Origin: Azospirillum formosense
Lineage (GTDB): Bacteria; Pseudomonadota; Alphaproteobacteria; Azospirillales; Azospirillaceae
Length of the DNA stretch: 64,000 nt
Reading direction: 5' to 3'
Assembly (NCBI RefSeq): GCF_040500525.1
Contig: NZ_CP159402.1
Coordinates: 1,239,501-1,303,500, forward strand
Within the stretch, counting starts at the first letter, position 1. Every line of letters starts with the position of its first letter. The notes beneath the pieces are model-generated. The model saw only the letters and a list, made by a program, of their open reading frames with translations. It had not been told where the DNA came from and did not search any database. Positions 15,750 to 29,800 of the stretch are shown here, piece after piece. The translations under genes and the position numbers were made by a program.

Positions 15750-17231
15750 TCAGAGGAAGAACACCCAGGTCACCAGGACGAACAGCGGCACCAGGATGCC
15801 GAAGGACCACAGCATGTAGCCGAAGAAGCTTGGCATCGCCACGCCGCGCTCCTCGGCGATGGCCTTGACCATGAAGTTCGGCGCGTTGCCGATGTAGGTG
15901 TTGGCGCCCATGAACACCGCACCCGCCGAAATCGCCGCCAGGGTCACCGCGAGGTCGGTCATCAGCACCTGCGCGTCGCCGCCGGCGGTGTTGAAGAAGA
16001 TCAGATAGGTCGGCGCGTTGTCGAGGAAGCTGGACAGAATGCCCGCCGCCCAGAAATAGGCCGCCGGCACCGGCTGGCCGTTCTGGTTCACCGCCGCGAT
16101 GATGGCGCCCAGCGCACCGTCCGTGCCCGCCCGCAGGATGGCGATGGCCGGGATGATGGTCAGGAAGATCGCGGCGAACAGCTTCGCCACCTCCAGGATC
16201 GGCCCCCAGGTGAAGGCGTTCAGGCGGCGGCTGTGCGCGCTGGTCAGCTTCAGCGACAGCCCGGTGATGCCGAGGAGCAGCAGGTTGCTGACGATCGTCT
16301 CCAGCGGCACATGGATGTGGTAGATCTCCACCCCCACCCCCGGATGCCAGACGCCGCTGAGCAGGACGGCACCGACGATGGCGACGAGAAGGAGCAGGTT
16401 GACCGCCCCCTCGATCCGCACCGGCTCCCGCTCATGCACGCCCTCGATCAACGGGTGCTTGCCGGGGTCCTTGGTGTGGAGATAGAGGTCGACCAGGAAA
16501 TAGATCGCCAGCAGGCAGCCGGCCACCAGCATCATCGGCCAGAACAGGTGCACGGTCGGCCAGAAGAAGCTGACCCCCTTCAGGAAGCCCAGGAACAGCG
16601 GCGGATCGCCCAGCGGCGTCAGGGAGCCGCCGACGTTCGACACCAGGAAGATGAAGAAGACGATGGTGTGCACCTTGTGCCGCCGGTGCTCGTTGGCGCG
16701 GATCAGCGGCCGGATCAGCAGCATGGAGGCGCCGGTGGTCCCCATCAGGCTCGCCAGAAGCGTGCCAAGCCCCAGCCCCAGCGTGTTCGCCAGCGGCGTC
16801 CCAACCAGGGTGCCGGCGATCCGCACGCCGCCCGCCACCGTGAAGAGGGCGGTCAGCAGCACGATGAAGGGGATGTATTCGAGAAGGAGGGTGTGCAGCA
16901 GTTCGTAGGTGGCGAGCCCCGCCCCAAAGGTCAGCGCGAAGGGCAGCAGGAAGGCGATGGCCCAGCCGGCGGCGACCTTGCCGAAATGATGGTGCCAGAA
17001 GGACGGCGCCAGCAGCGGCATCAGCGCGATGGACAGGAGAATCCCGGCGAAGGGAATCACCCAGAACACGCTCAGATCCCGCCCGTCGAGATGCGGAGCC
17101 CCCGCCGCTTCCGCCGCCAGGGCCACCCCTGGCAGTCCAGCGGCGGCGAGGCCTGCCAGTGCGGCCAGGGGTACGGACAGTGAACGGGTGAGGCGGTGTC
17201 GGGTGGGTCGGGCGTCGGTCATAACACGCAT
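15750..17231 (-). CDS. Sodium:proton antiporter, NhaD/CitM-like
   Basis: The 493-residue membrane protein has about 12-13 helices, preceded by a signal-like N-terminus (LSVPLAALAGLAAAGLPGVALA). Motifs GTTGASMLLIRPLI, NVGGSLTPLGDPPLFLGFL and SSFLDNAPTYLIFFN are characteristic of the NhaD/ArsB-type ion transporter superfamily; the Asn-Ala-Pro-Thr segment lies in a discontinuous transport helix. It would exchange Na+ or Li+ for protons at the inner membrane. Two possible starts (17231 and 17222) are close together, and neither has a strong ribosome site. Confidence 0.83.
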   Translation of the reverse strand: MRVMTDARPTRHRLTRSLSVPLAALAGLAAAGLPGVALAAEAAGAPHLDGRDLSVFWVIPFAGILLSIALMPLLAPSFWHHHFGKVAAGWAIAFLLPFALTFGAGLATYELLHTLLLEYIPFIVLLTALFTVAGGVRIAGTLVGTPLANTLGLGLGTLLASLMGTTGASMLLIRPLIRANEHRRHKVHTIVFFIFLVSNVGGSLTPLGDPPLFLGFLKGVSFFWPTVHLFWPMMLVAGCLLAIYFLVDLYLHTKDPGKHPLIEGVHEREPVRIEGAVNLLLLVAIVGAVLLSGVWHPGVGVEIYHIHVPLETIVSNLLLLGITGLSLKLTSAHSRRLNAFTWGPILEVAKLFAAIFLTIIPAIAILRAGTDGALGAIIAAVNQNGQPVPAAYFWAAGILSSFLDNAPTYLIFFNTAGGDAQVLMTDLAVTLAAISAGAVFMGANTYIGNAPNFMVKAIAEERGVAMPSFFGYMLWSFGILVPLFVLVTWVFFL

Positions 17232-17336
17232 TCATCTGTAATATCAGTTACCGAAGTATGCGTCTCCGAAAGGGCTAAGCCAAGCCGGATCGCCCCCACG
17301 GAATCACCTTACCCGCCGTGCGTGAAAAACGTGTCT

Positions 17337-17717
17337 CTAGCCGCAGGGCTTCAGTTCGAGGGGACTCGGGACCGGTCCGCCGATCCAGCCGTGAAGCGGG
17401 CGGCACTCTTCCCCCGCGCACAGCCTGTGGTCCGGCGTGTGGGACGAGGCGGCCAGCACCAGCCGCTCCAACGGCGGCACCGCCGGCACCCATATCCACC
17501 AGCCTTCGGCGAGGCGGGCACCCTGCGGCGGTTCCATCCCGGCGCCGGTGCCCTTCACGCGGGCTTCGATCAGGACGAGACGACCGTCCTCGATGCGCCA
17601 ATCCTCCCTCCATTCGGTCCTTTCCACCGAATGGGTCCAGGACAGGGTGAAGGCCGGTCCCGGCAGGGCGGCGAGAACCGCCCCGCCGAGCGCCGACAGG
17701 CACAAGGCCACGCTCAT
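17337..17717 (-). CDS. DUF1850 protein, TRAP transporter partner
   Basis: This small exported protein of 126 residues has a hydrophobic N-terminus and the DUF1850 core: FTLSWTHSVERTEWREDW near residues 23-40, followed by VKGTGAGMEPP. DUF1850 proteins are encoded next to TAXI-type TRAP permeases; their role is unknown. It starts 10 bases after the TRAP permease stop, so it belongs to the same operon. The chosen ATG at 17717 opens a plausible signal sequence (MSVALCLSALGGAVLAALPG). Confidence 0.82.
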   Translation of the reverse strand: MSVALCLSALGGAVLAALPGPAFTLSWTHSVERTEWREDWRIEDGRLVLIEARVKGTGAGMEPPQGARLAEGWWIWVPAVPPLERLVLAASSHTPDHRLCAGEECRPLHGWIGGPVPSPLELKPCG

Positions 17718-17727
17718 GCCGTCTTCA

Positions 17728-19824
<2,097 letters not shown>

Positions 19825-19855
19825 CGCACGGGGGTTCCGGGACGACGGGGCGCGC

Positions 19856-20794
19856 TTACATCAGGCCCTTTTCCTTGTAGAACTTCTCCGCCCCCGGATG
19901 CAGCGGCACCGGCGACTGGATGGTGGCCGCGTCCAGCTTGATCTGCTTGGCGGCGGCATGGGCGGCGGCCATGGCGTCGAGATTCTCGAACATCGCCTTG
20001 GTCATCGCATAGACCGCGTCGTCCGACACGCCGGCGTGGGTGACCAGCAGGTTGCGCACCGCCGCCGTCGGCACCGGCTCGCTCTGGCCGCTGTAGCTGT
20101 TGGCCGGGATGGTCTCGGCGATGTAGGCCGGGTCGCCGACCTTCTGGATCACGTCGGCCGGGATCGAGACGATGGTGATGTCCTGCGAGGTCGCCAGATC
20201 CTTGATCGCCGCCACGCCGAGGCCGGCGGAGATGAGCGTCGCGTCGAGCTGCCGGTTCTTGATCAGGTCCACCGATTCGGCGAAGGGCAGATACTCGGTT
20301 TTGGAGAAGTCCTTGTAGCCCAGCCCGGCGGCGGCGAAGATCGCGCGGGCGTTCAGCTCCGTCCCCGACTTCGGCGCACCCACCGACACGCGCTTGCCCT
20401 TCAGGTCGGCCAGCGTCTTCACGCCGGAATCCTTGCTGGCGACGATCTGGATGTAGTTGGGGTAGATGGCGGCGACGGTGCGCAGCTTGGTCAGCTTGGT
20501 CTTGAAGCCGGCCTCCTCGTCGCCCTTCCAGGCGCCGCTCAGCGAATCGCCGAGCGAGAAGGCGATCTCGCCGCGCTCCGACTGGAGGAGGTTCAGGTTC
20601 TCCACCGAGGCCTTGGTCGCCTGGACGGTGACCTTGGCCCCCGGAATGGCCTTGCCGTAGATGCCGGACAGCGCGACGCCCAACGGGTAATAGACGCCGC
20701 TGGTGCCGCCGGTGAGGACGGTGACGAACTGCTCGGCCTGGGCCGGCAGCGCGGTGAGCATGCAGACGCCGACCGCGGCCAGGAAACGCTTCAT
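19856..20794 (-). CDS. TAXI family TRAP transporter solute-binding protein
   Basis: This 312-residue periplasmic protein has a signal peptide (1-20, ALPAQA). TAXI features: FVTVLTGGTSGVYYPLG at the N-terminus, VQATKASVENLNLLQSERGEIAFSLGD (segment near 52-78), and KRVSVGAPKSGTELNAR. It hands its ligand to the fused permease. The start is preceded by GGGAGGAT (20802-20808 on the complement), a strong ribosome site complementary to the CCCUCCC motif of the two sRNA candidates. Confidence 0.92.
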   Translation of the reverse strand: MKRFLAAVGVCMLTALPAQAEQFVTVLTGGTSGVYYPLGVALSGIYGKAIPGAKVTVQATKASVENLNLLQSERGEIAFSLGDSLSGAWKGDEEAGFKTKLTKLRTVAAIYPNYIQIVASKDSGVKTLADLKGKRVSVGAPKSGTELNARAIFAAAGLGYKDFSKTEYLPFAESVDLIKNRQLDATLISAGLGVAAIKDLATSQDITIVSIPADVIQKVGDPAYIAETIPANSYSGQSEPVPTAAVRNLLVTHAGVSDDAVYAMTKAMFENLDAMAAAHAAAKQIKLDAATIQSPVPLHPGAEKFYKEKGLM

Positions 20795-21112
20795 TCTTCT
20801 ATCCTCCCAAAAGGCTGTCCGTAGCGGATCGTTCGTAAGACGCGTTGGTTTGCGTCGGATTGTTGGCTATCCTAACTTGTGGTCGGTGGGTCCGCCAGTC
20901 CGTAGGAACCGATAGGCGCGCGGCGGTTCGGCACAAGCCCCCTCCCTTCGGAGGAGGCCGAACGGCGTCTTGACCGGACGGGACGGCGCCCCTCTATCCT
21001 TGTTGCGGTTGGTCCTGCGCCACACTTTATCGCGCAGATTTGGCAGAACCGTCGAAAGAAGCGTCGCGAAGGTCGGGGCAACAGAACGTCACCAACAATG
21101 GGAGGACAGCGG
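20795..21112. promoter_or_regulatory. Divergent control region of TAXI TRAP and cox-type operons
   Basis: This 318-base gap separates the minus-strand transporter operon from the plus-strand molybdenum hydroxylase operon. I see a GC-rich inverted repeat around 20938-20960 (CCCCTCCC TTC GGAGGAGG-like) and both ribosome sites, but no clear promoter hexamers or recognisable operator. Confidence 0.35.
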
Positions 21113-21610
<498 letters not shown>

Positions 21611-21646
21611 AGGTCGGAAAAAGGCTCTCATGGGAGGAACACGAAG

Positions 21647-24037
<2,391 letters not shown>

Positions 24038-24052
24038 GAGGGAGGAGACATC

Positions 24053-24847
24053 ATGTACGCCTTCACCTATCACCGCCCCAAGAGCGTCGCCGACGCCGTC
24101 GCCCTGCTCGGCCAGTTCGAGGAACCGAAGCTGCTGGGCGGCGGGCAGACGCTCCTGCCGACGCTCAAGCAGCGCCTCGCCCGGCCGAGCGACCTGATCG
24201 ACCTCGGCCAGATTCCGGAGCTTCAGGGCATCCGGGAGGAAGCCGGCGGCCTGACCATCGGCGCCTTCACCCGTCACGCCCAAGTGGCCCACTCCGACGT
24301 CGTGCAGCGCGTCATCCCGGCTCTGGCGAGCCTCGCCGAGGGCATTGGCGACCGGCAGGTGCGCAACATGGGCACGCTCGGCGGGTCGATCTGCAACGCC
24401 GACCCCTCCGCCGACTACCCGGCTGCGGTCGTCGCGCTGAAGGCCACGGTGCGGACCGACCGGCGGGAGATCGCGGGCGACGACTTCTTCACCGGCATGT
24501 TCGAGACGGCGCTGGAGTCCGGCGAGATCGTCACCGCCGTGCATTTCCAGACGCCGGACAAGGCTGCCTACGCCAAGTTCCGCAACCCGGCCAGCCGCTA
24601 CGCCATCGTCGGCGTCTTCGTGGCCGTGTTCGGCAGCGAGGTGCGCGTGGCCGTGACCGGCGCCGGCCCCTCCGTCTTCCGGGCGGACGACATGGAGGCG
24701 GCGCTGGCCCAGGACTTCCGCGCCGACGCCCTCAACGGCGCGTCGGTGCCGGCGGACGGGCTGAACGCCGACATCCACGCCAGCGCCGACTACCGCGCCC
24801 ATCTGGTACGGGTGATGGCGCGGCGCGCGGTGGAGGCGTGTGGGTAA
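24053..24847 (+). CDS. coxM: CO dehydrogenase-like medium subunit, FAD-binding
   Basis: This 264-residue FAD-binding subunit belongs to the CoxM/KdsD-like class of molybdenum hydroxylases. The PCMH-type FAD site is visible as [11 protein letters not shown] (near 26-36) and the second flavin motif as [20 protein letters not shown] (near 103-122). It delivers electrons to the quinone or other acceptor. The ATG is 15 bases after coxL, with GAGGGAGGAG as the ribosome site. Confidence 0.91.
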   Translation: MYAFTYHRPKSVADAVALLGQFEEPKLLGGGQTLLPTLKQRLARPSDLIDLGQIPELQGIREEAGGLTIGAFTRHAQVAHSDVVQRVIPALASLAEGIGDRQVRNMGTLGGSICNADPSADYPAAVVALKATVRTDRREIAGDDFFTGMFETALESGEIVTAVHFQTPDKAAYAKFRNPASRYAIVGVFVAVFGSEVRVAVTGAGPSVFRADDMEAALAQDFRADALNGASVPADGLNADIHASADYRAHLVRVMARRAVEACG

Positions 24848-24866
24848 GGCCCTTAACCTCCAAAGT

Positions 24867-24984
24867 CCCCTCTCCCCTCTGGGGAGAGGGTCAGGGTGAG
24901 GGGGGTGCGCTTTTGCCGAATGTTCCGTAACGCACATCCCCCTCACCGGCCCTCTGGGCCACCCTCTCCCCGGAGGGGAGAGGG
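24867..24984. repeat. Large imperfect inverted repeat (REP/RIME-like)
   Basis: The left half (24867-24910) and right half (24930-24984) form nested inverted repeats. CCCTCTCCCC and GGGGAGAGGG stand in each half as small hairpins, and GTGAGGGGGGTGCG pairs with CGCACATCCCCCTCAC across a loop centred near 24920. Elements of this CCCTCTCCCC...TGAGGG type are scattered in many GC-rich proteobacterial genomes. It lies between coxM and the moxR gene and could terminate or stabilise the coxSLM mRNA. It is the only copy seen in this window. Confidence 0.8.
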
Positions 24985-25015
24985 TTACATCAACCCGTAA
25001 GGCGTTCTGCCCATC

Positions 25016-25939
25016 ATGCCCAACACCCTCCCCGCTTCCGTCGATGACACGCTGGACCTGCTGCGGCGGGGGAACTACGTCGCCGACCGCTCGCTGGCGA
25101 CGGCGCTGTACCTCGCCCTGAAGCTGCGCCGCCCGCTGTTCCTGGAGGGCGAGGCCGGGGTCGGCAAGACCGAGATTGCCAAGGTGCTGTCCGCCACGCT
25201 GGGCCGTCGCCTGCTGCGGCTGCAATGCTACGAGGGGCTGGACGTCGCCGCGGCGGTCTATGAATGGAACTACGCCCGGCAGATGATGGAGATCCGGCTG
25301 GCCGAGGCGTCAGGCGACCGCGACCGGGAGGCGCTCGGCGCCGACCTCTTCTCCGAACGCTTCCTCATCAAGCGCCCGCTGCTCCAGGCGCTGGAGCCCG
25401 ATCCGGCCGGGGCGCCGGTCCTGCTGATCGACGAGCTGGACCGCACCGACGAACCGTTCGAAGCTTATCTCCTCGAAATCCTCTCGGACTTCCAGGTATC
25501 GATTCCCGAGTTCGGCACGGTCACGGCGCCAGAGCCGCCCATCGTCATCCTGACCTCCAACCGCACCCGCGAGATTCACGACGCGCTGAAGCGGCGCTGT
25601 TTCTACCATTGGGTCGATTACCCCAACGCCGAGCGCGAGCGCGCCATCCTGGCGGTGAAGGCGCCGGAGGCCGACGCCCGGCTGGCCGCCCAGGTTGTCG
25701 GCGTCGTGCAGAGCCTGCGCGGGATGGACCTTTACAAGGCGCCGGGCGTGGCGGAGACGCTGGATTGGGCGCAGGCGCTGGTGGAACTGAACCAGCTGGA
25801 GCTGGAGCCCTCGGTCATCAACGACACGCTGGGCACGCTGCTGAAGTACCAGGACGACATCGCCCGCATCCAGGGCAGCGAGGCCGCGCGCATCCTGGCC
25901 CAGGTCAAGACGGAACTCGCCGCCTCCACGGCGCGGTGA
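25016..25939 (+). CDS. coxD: MoxR family AAA+ ATPase, CoxD-like
   Basis: The 307-residue AAA+ ATPase has Walker A GEAGVGKT (45-52), Walker B LLIDELDR near 138-145, and sensor 1 VILTSNRTRE near 180. CoxD of carboxydotrophs acts with CoxE on the CoxL active site (copper and sulphur insertion). In a form II cluster it probably matures the Mo enzyme in some comparable way. It follows coxSLM after the inverted repeat, and its stop overlaps the possible start region of coxE. Confidence 0.88.
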   Translation: MPNTLPASVDDTLDLLRRGNYVADRSLATALYLALKLRRPLFLEGEAGVGKTEIAKVLSATLGRRLLRLQCYEGLDVAAAVYEWNYARQMMEIRLAEASGDRDREALGADLFSERFLIKRPLLQALEPDPAGAPVLLIDELDRTDEPFEAYLLEILSDFQVSIPEFGTVTAPEPPIVILTSNRTREIHDALKRRCFYHWVDYPNAERERAILAVKAPEADARLAAQVVGVVQSLRGMDLYKAPGVAETLDWAQALVELNQLELEPSVINDTLGTLLKYQDDIARIQGSEAARILAQVKTELAASTAR

Positions 25940-25947
25940 ACAAGGCC

Positions 25948-27147
25948 ATGCAGGGCGGCCTCGCCATCAACCTGATGCATTTCGCCCGCGCGCTGCGGGC
26001 GGCGGGATTGCCGGTCGGGCCGGGCAAGCTGCTCCAGGCCGTCGAGGCGGTGGAAGCGGTGGGGATCGGCAACCGGACGGACTTCTACTGGGCGCTGCAC
26101 GCCGTCTTCGTGAACCGGCGCGACCAGCGCGAGGTCTTCGACCAGGCCTTCCACGTCTTCTGGCGCAACCCGGACATCCTCAAGCGGATGATGGGGCTGA
26201 TGCTGCCGACCATCCGCACGGAGTCGCCGGACACCCAGGACCCAATGTCCCGCCGTGTCGCCGACGCGCTGCGCGGCACCGCGCCGGAGGCCGAGGGGCC
26301 GGAAAAGTCTGAGATCGAGGTGGACGCCTCCTTCACCGTTTCGGCCCAGGAACGGTTGCAGGAGAAGGATTTCGAGAAGATGTCGGCGGCGGAGATGGCC
26401 GAGGCCAAGCGGATGCTCGCCCGCATCGCCTTGCCAGTGGCCGAGGTGACGACCCGCCGCCACCGCCCCGACCCGCGGGGGACGCGCGTGGACCCGCGGG
26501 CGACGCTGCGGCGGATGCTGCGCTCCGGCGGCGATCTCGCCGATCTGGCACGGCGCAGCCGCCGCACGCGGCCGCCGCCGCTGGTCGTGCTGTGCGACAT
26601 CTCCGGCTCCATGACCCGCTATTCGCGGATGCTGCTGCATTTCATGCATGCGGTCAGCAACGACCGTGACCGGGTGCACAGCTTCGTCTTCGGCACCCGC
26701 CTGACCAACATCACCCGCCATCTGCGGCACAAGGACGTGGACGTGGCGCTGGACGCCGTGTCGGCGGCGGTGGCCGACTGGTCGGGCGGGACGCGCATCG
26801 GCACGGCGCTGCACGCCTTCAACCGGACCTGGGCGCGCCGGGTCCTCGGCCAGGGGGCGGTGGTCCTGCTCATCACCGACGGGCTTGACCGGGATGCCGG
26901 CGAAGGGCTTGCGGCGGAGGCCGAACGGCTGCACAAGAGCTGCCGCCGACTGGTCTGGCTGAACCCGCTCTTGCGGTGGGAGGGGTTCGCACCAAAATCC
27001 AGCGGTATCCGGGCCTTGTTGCCGCATGTGGACGACTTCCGCCCGGTCCACAACCTGAACAGTCTGGCCGGGCTCGCCGACGCGTTGAACCGCGACGGGC
27101 CGCGACGGGCCGAAAGCCTGCGCAAGTGGCTGAAGGAGGCCGCATGA
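25948..27147 (+). CDS. coxE: VWA domain protein, CoxE-like
   Basis: The protein is about 399 residues: an N-terminal helical part, an acidic middle stretch, and a C-terminal VWA domain with MIDAS DISGSM near 217-222 and TDGLDRDAG near 310. The basic segment HRPDPRGTRVDPRATLRRML is typical of the family. It pairs with the MoxR ATPase as a chaperone for the hydroxylase. The start is uncertain: GTG at 25936 overlaps the coxD stop (GTGA), ATG at 25948 is used here, and ATG at 25975 is also possible. Its TGA overlaps the ATG of the next gene (ATGA). Confidence 0.87.
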   Translation: MQGGLAINLMHFARALRAAGLPVGPGKLLQAVEAVEAVGIGNRTDFYWALHAVFVNRRDQREVFDQAFHVFWRNPDILKRMMGLMLPTIRTESPDTQDPMSRRVADALRGTAPEAEGPEKSEIEVDASFTVSAQERLQEKDFEKMSAAEMAEAKRMLARIALPVAEVTTRRHRPDPRGTRVDPRATLRRMLRSGGDLADLARRSRRTRPPPLVVLCDISGSMTRYSRMLLHFMHAVSNDRDRVHSFVFGTRLTNITRHLRHKDVDVALDAVSAAVADWSGGTRIGTALHAFNRTWARRVLGQGAVVLLITDGLDRDAGEGLAAEAERLHKSCRRLVWLNPLLRWEGFAPKSSGIRALLPHVDDFRPVHNLNSLAGLADALNRDGPRRAESLRKWLKEAA

Positions 27148-27458
27148 GGGACGATATTCTGGAGCAGGCCGCGGGCTGGCGCGCGGAGGGCCGCAAGGTG
27201 GCTCTGGCGACGGTGGTCGCCACCTGGGGCTCATCCCCCCGTCCGGTGGGCAGTCAGATGGCCGTGGACGACGCCGGTTCGATGATCGGCTCGGTCTCCG
27301 GCGGCTGCATCGAGGGTGCCGTGGTGCACGAGGCGCGCAAGACCATGGAGGATGGCGAGCCCCGGATGATTTCCTTCGGGGTCAGCAACGAGATGGCCTG
27401 GGAGGTCGGGCTGGCCTGTGGCGGCCGGGTGCAGGTCTATGTCGAGGCCGTGGAATGA
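27144..27458 (+). CDS. XdhC/CoxI family protein, N-terminal domain only
   Basis: The 104-residue protein corresponds to the XdhC_CoxI domain: VATWGSSPRPVGSQMAV near residues 25-41, then GSVSGGCIEGAVV with the conserved Cys in GGC near 56. XdhC proteins bind the Mo cofactor, promote its sulphuration and insert it into hydroxylases. It overlaps coxE by ATGA and the next gene by 4 bases, so the three are translationally coupled. The Rossmann half is encoded by the following gene. Confidence 0.88.
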   Translation: MRDDILEQAAGWRAEGRKVALATVVATWGSSPRPVGSQMAVDDAGSMIGSVSGGCIEGAVVHEARKTMEDGEPRMISFGVSNEMAWEVGLACGGRVQVYVEAVE

Positions 27459-28171
27459 AGCGCGACATCACCGAACGGCTGTTGGCCGCCCGCAAGGCCG
27501 GGCGCCCCGTGGCCCTGGTCACCGACCTCGGCACCGGTCTGCAGACGCTGGTCTACGAGGACGCCGTCCACGGCGGCTTCGGGCTGGAGGACGATCTTCT
27601 GGCCGAGGTGCGGGAGCGGCTGCGCCAGGATCGGTCCGGCCTCCTCACCGATCCGGAGGATGAGGAGGACGGCGTCCAGCTGTTCGTCCAGACCCACAAC
27701 CCGCCGCTGCGCCTGCTGGTGGTCGGCGCCGTGCACATCGCCCAGGCGCTGGCCCCCCTCGCCGCCCTGACCGGCTACGCCGTCACGGTGATCGACCCGC
27801 GCGGCTCCTTCGCCACGGAATCGCGCTTCCCCGGCGTTGCCCTGCATGATTCCTGGCCGGACGAGGCCCTGACCGATTTGAAGATCGACAATCGCACCGC
27901 CGTGGTGACCCTGACCCACGACCCCAAGCTGGACGACCCGGCCCTGCTGGTGGCGCTGCGCTCCCCGGCCTTCTACGTCGGGTCGCTCGGCAGCAAGCGC
28001 ACCCACGCCAAGCGGCTGGAGCGGCTGAAGGAGCAGGGCGTGACCGACGCGGAACTGACGCGCATCCACGCCCCGGTCGGGCTGGACATCGGCGCCGTGA
28101 CACCGGCGGAAATCGCCCTGTCGGTCATGGCCCAGATTACCGCCGTGCGGCGCAAGGCCGGCGCGGCCTGA
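27455..28171 (+). CDS. XdhC family protein with Rossmann C-terminal domain
   Basis: The 238-residue protein has an N-terminal part that looks like a shortened XdhC_CoxI-related segment (about 1-85). The C-terminal NAD-type Rossmann domain begins RLLVVGAVHIAQALAPLAA near 88-106 and contains VIDPRGSFATESRF and the family motif YVGSLGSKRTHAKR near 176. With the preceding gene it reconstitutes a full XdhC/CoxF function, loading the cofactor on CoxL. Confidence 0.88.
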   Translation: MKRDITERLLAARKAGRPVALVTDLGTGLQTLVYEDAVHGGFGLEDDLLAEVRERLRQDRSGLLTDPEDEEDGVQLFVQTHNPPLRLLVVGAVHIAQALAPLAALTGYAVTVIDPRGSFATESRFPGVALHDSWPDEALTDLKIDNRTAVVTLTHDPKLDDPALLVALRSPAFYVGSLGSKRTHAKRLERLKEQGVTDAELTRIHAPVGLDIGAVTPAEIALSVMAQITAVRRKAGAA

Positions 28172-28186
28172 CAGGAGTTCATCGCC

Positions 28187-29797
28187 ATGTTTTTCGGCCC
28201 GCTGCCCCTGCGGGAGCTGGAGGGCGCCATCCTGGCGCATTCGGTCCGCCGCGGCTCCGTCAGCTTCAAGAAGGGCCGCATCCTCAGCGCCGAGGACGTG
28301 ACGGCGTTGCGCGACGCCGGCTTCACCACGGTGACCGCCGCCAAGCCCGGTCCCGACGACGTGGGGGAGGACGCGGCGGCGGCCCGCATCGCCGCCGCCC
28401 TGAAGGGGCAGGAGATCACGGTGGGCGCCGCCTTCACCGGCCGCGTCAACCTGTTCGCGGAGTCGCGCGGCCTGTTCGTTCCGGATATCGAACGGATCAA
28501 CGCGCTGAACCTCATCGACGAAAGCGTAACGGTCGCCACCCTGCCCGCCTTCGCGCCGGTCGAGCCCGGCCAGATGGTCGCCACGGTCAAGATCATCCCC
28601 TTCGCCGCCCCCCGCGGCGCCGTGGAGGGGGCGGAGGTCGAGGCGTCCGCCGGGATGCCGGCGCTGCGCGTCGCCCCCTTCCGCCCCGTGACCGCCGCGC
28701 TGATCCAGACCCGCCTGCCCGGCGTGAAGGACAGCGTCCTCGACAAGACCGTGACCGTGACGCGGCAGCGTCTGGAGGCGATGGGCGGGCGGCTGGTCCG
28801 GGATTCACGCTGCTACCACGGCGAGGCGGCTCTGGCCGACGCCATCGCCGCGGCGGGGCGCGTCGACCTGCTGCTGATCGCCGGGGCCTCGGCCATCACC
28901 GACCGGCGCGACGTTCTGCCGGCGGGCATCGAGCGGGCGGGCGGCGTGATCGAGCATTTCGGCATGCCCGTCGATCCCGGCAATCTGCTGCTGCTCGCCC
29001 GCATCGGGGAAACGCCGGTGCTCGGCCTGCCCGGCTGCGCGCGGTCGCCCAAGCTGAACGGCTTCGACTGGGTGCTCCAGCGCATTGCCGCGGGGATTCC
29101 GGTGACGCGGGCCGACGTCATGCGCATGGGGGTCGGTGGCCTGCTGGCCGAGATCCCCAGCCGGCCCCTGCCCCGTGCCGGCGCCGTCGCGGAGGAGCCA
29201 CCGCGCGCGCCGCGCATCGCCGCTCTGGTGCTGGCGGCCGGACGGTCGAGCCGGATGGGCGGCAGCAACAAGCTGCTCGCCGATGTCGGGGGTGAGCCGC
29301 TGGTCGTCCGCACGGTCGAAGCGGTTCTGGCCTCGCAGGCCAGGCCGGTGGTGGTGGTGACCGGCCACATGGCGGAGGCGGTGTCCGCGCCGCTGGCCGG
29401 GCGCCCGCTGACCATCGTCCACAACCCGTCCTTCGCCGACGGGCTCAGCGCCTCGCTGCGCGCCGGGCTGGCCGCCCTGCCGGCGGATGTCGACGGGGTG
29501 GTCGTGTGCCTCGGCGACATGCCGCGGGTCACGCCGCAGGCCATCGACCGGCTGATCGCCGCCTACAACCCGCTGGAGGGCCGGACCGTCTGCGTCCCGA
29601 CCGTCCAGGGCAAGCGCGGCAACCCGGTCCTGTGGGACCGCGGCTTCTTCGCGGAGATGGCGAAGCTGAGCGGCGACGCCGGGGCCAAGACCCTGCTGGC
29701 AACCCACGCCGATCAGGTGGTGGAGGTGCCGGTGGAGGATGGCGGCATCCTCTACGACGTCGACACGCCGGACCTGCTGGCGGAGCTGCGCGGGTAA
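28187..29797 (+). CDS. Molybdopterin-binding / molybdenum cofactor nucleotidyltransferase fusion
   Basis: The 536-residue protein has two parts. Residues 1-340 resemble a molybdopterin-binding (MoeA/CinA-like) module, beginning MFFGPLPLRELEGAILAHS, with LLLIAGASAITDRRDVLPAG near 225-244. Residues 345-536 form an NTP-transferase domain opening ALVLAAGRSSRMGGSNKLLA and ending in a MobA/MocA-like fold with CLGDMPRVTP. The context of a CODH-type hydroxylase, which uses the cytosine dinucleotide cofactor, suggests MocA activity (CTP:molybdopterin). The fusion supplies the cofactor made to order for the operon's enzyme. Confidence 0.85.
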   Translation: MFFGPLPLRELEGAILAHSVRRGSVSFKKGRILSAEDVTALRDAGFTTVTAAKPGPDDVGEDAAAARIAAALKGQEITVGAAFTGRVNLFAESRGLFVPDIERINALNLIDESVTVATLPAFAPVEPGQMVATVKIIPFAAPRGAVEGAEVEASAGMPALRVAPFRPVTAALIQTRLPGVKDSVLDKTVTVTRQRLEAMGGRLVRDSRCYHGEAALADAIAAAGRVDLLLIAGASAITDRRDVLPAGIERAGGVIEHFGMPVDPGNLLLLARIGETPVLGLPGCARSPKLNGFDWVLQRIAAGIPVTRADVMRMGVGGLLAEIPSRPLPRAGAVAEEPPRAPRIAALVLAAGRSSRMGGSNKLLADVGGEPLVVRTVEAVLASQARPVVVVTGHMAEAVSAPLAGRPLTIVHNPSFADGLSASLRAGLAALPADVDGVVVCLGDMPRVTPQAIDRLIAAYNPLEGRTVCVPTVQGKRGNPVLWDRGFFAEMAKLSGDAGAKTLLATHADQVVEVPVEDGGILYDVDTPDLLAELRG

Positions 29798-29800
29798 GGC

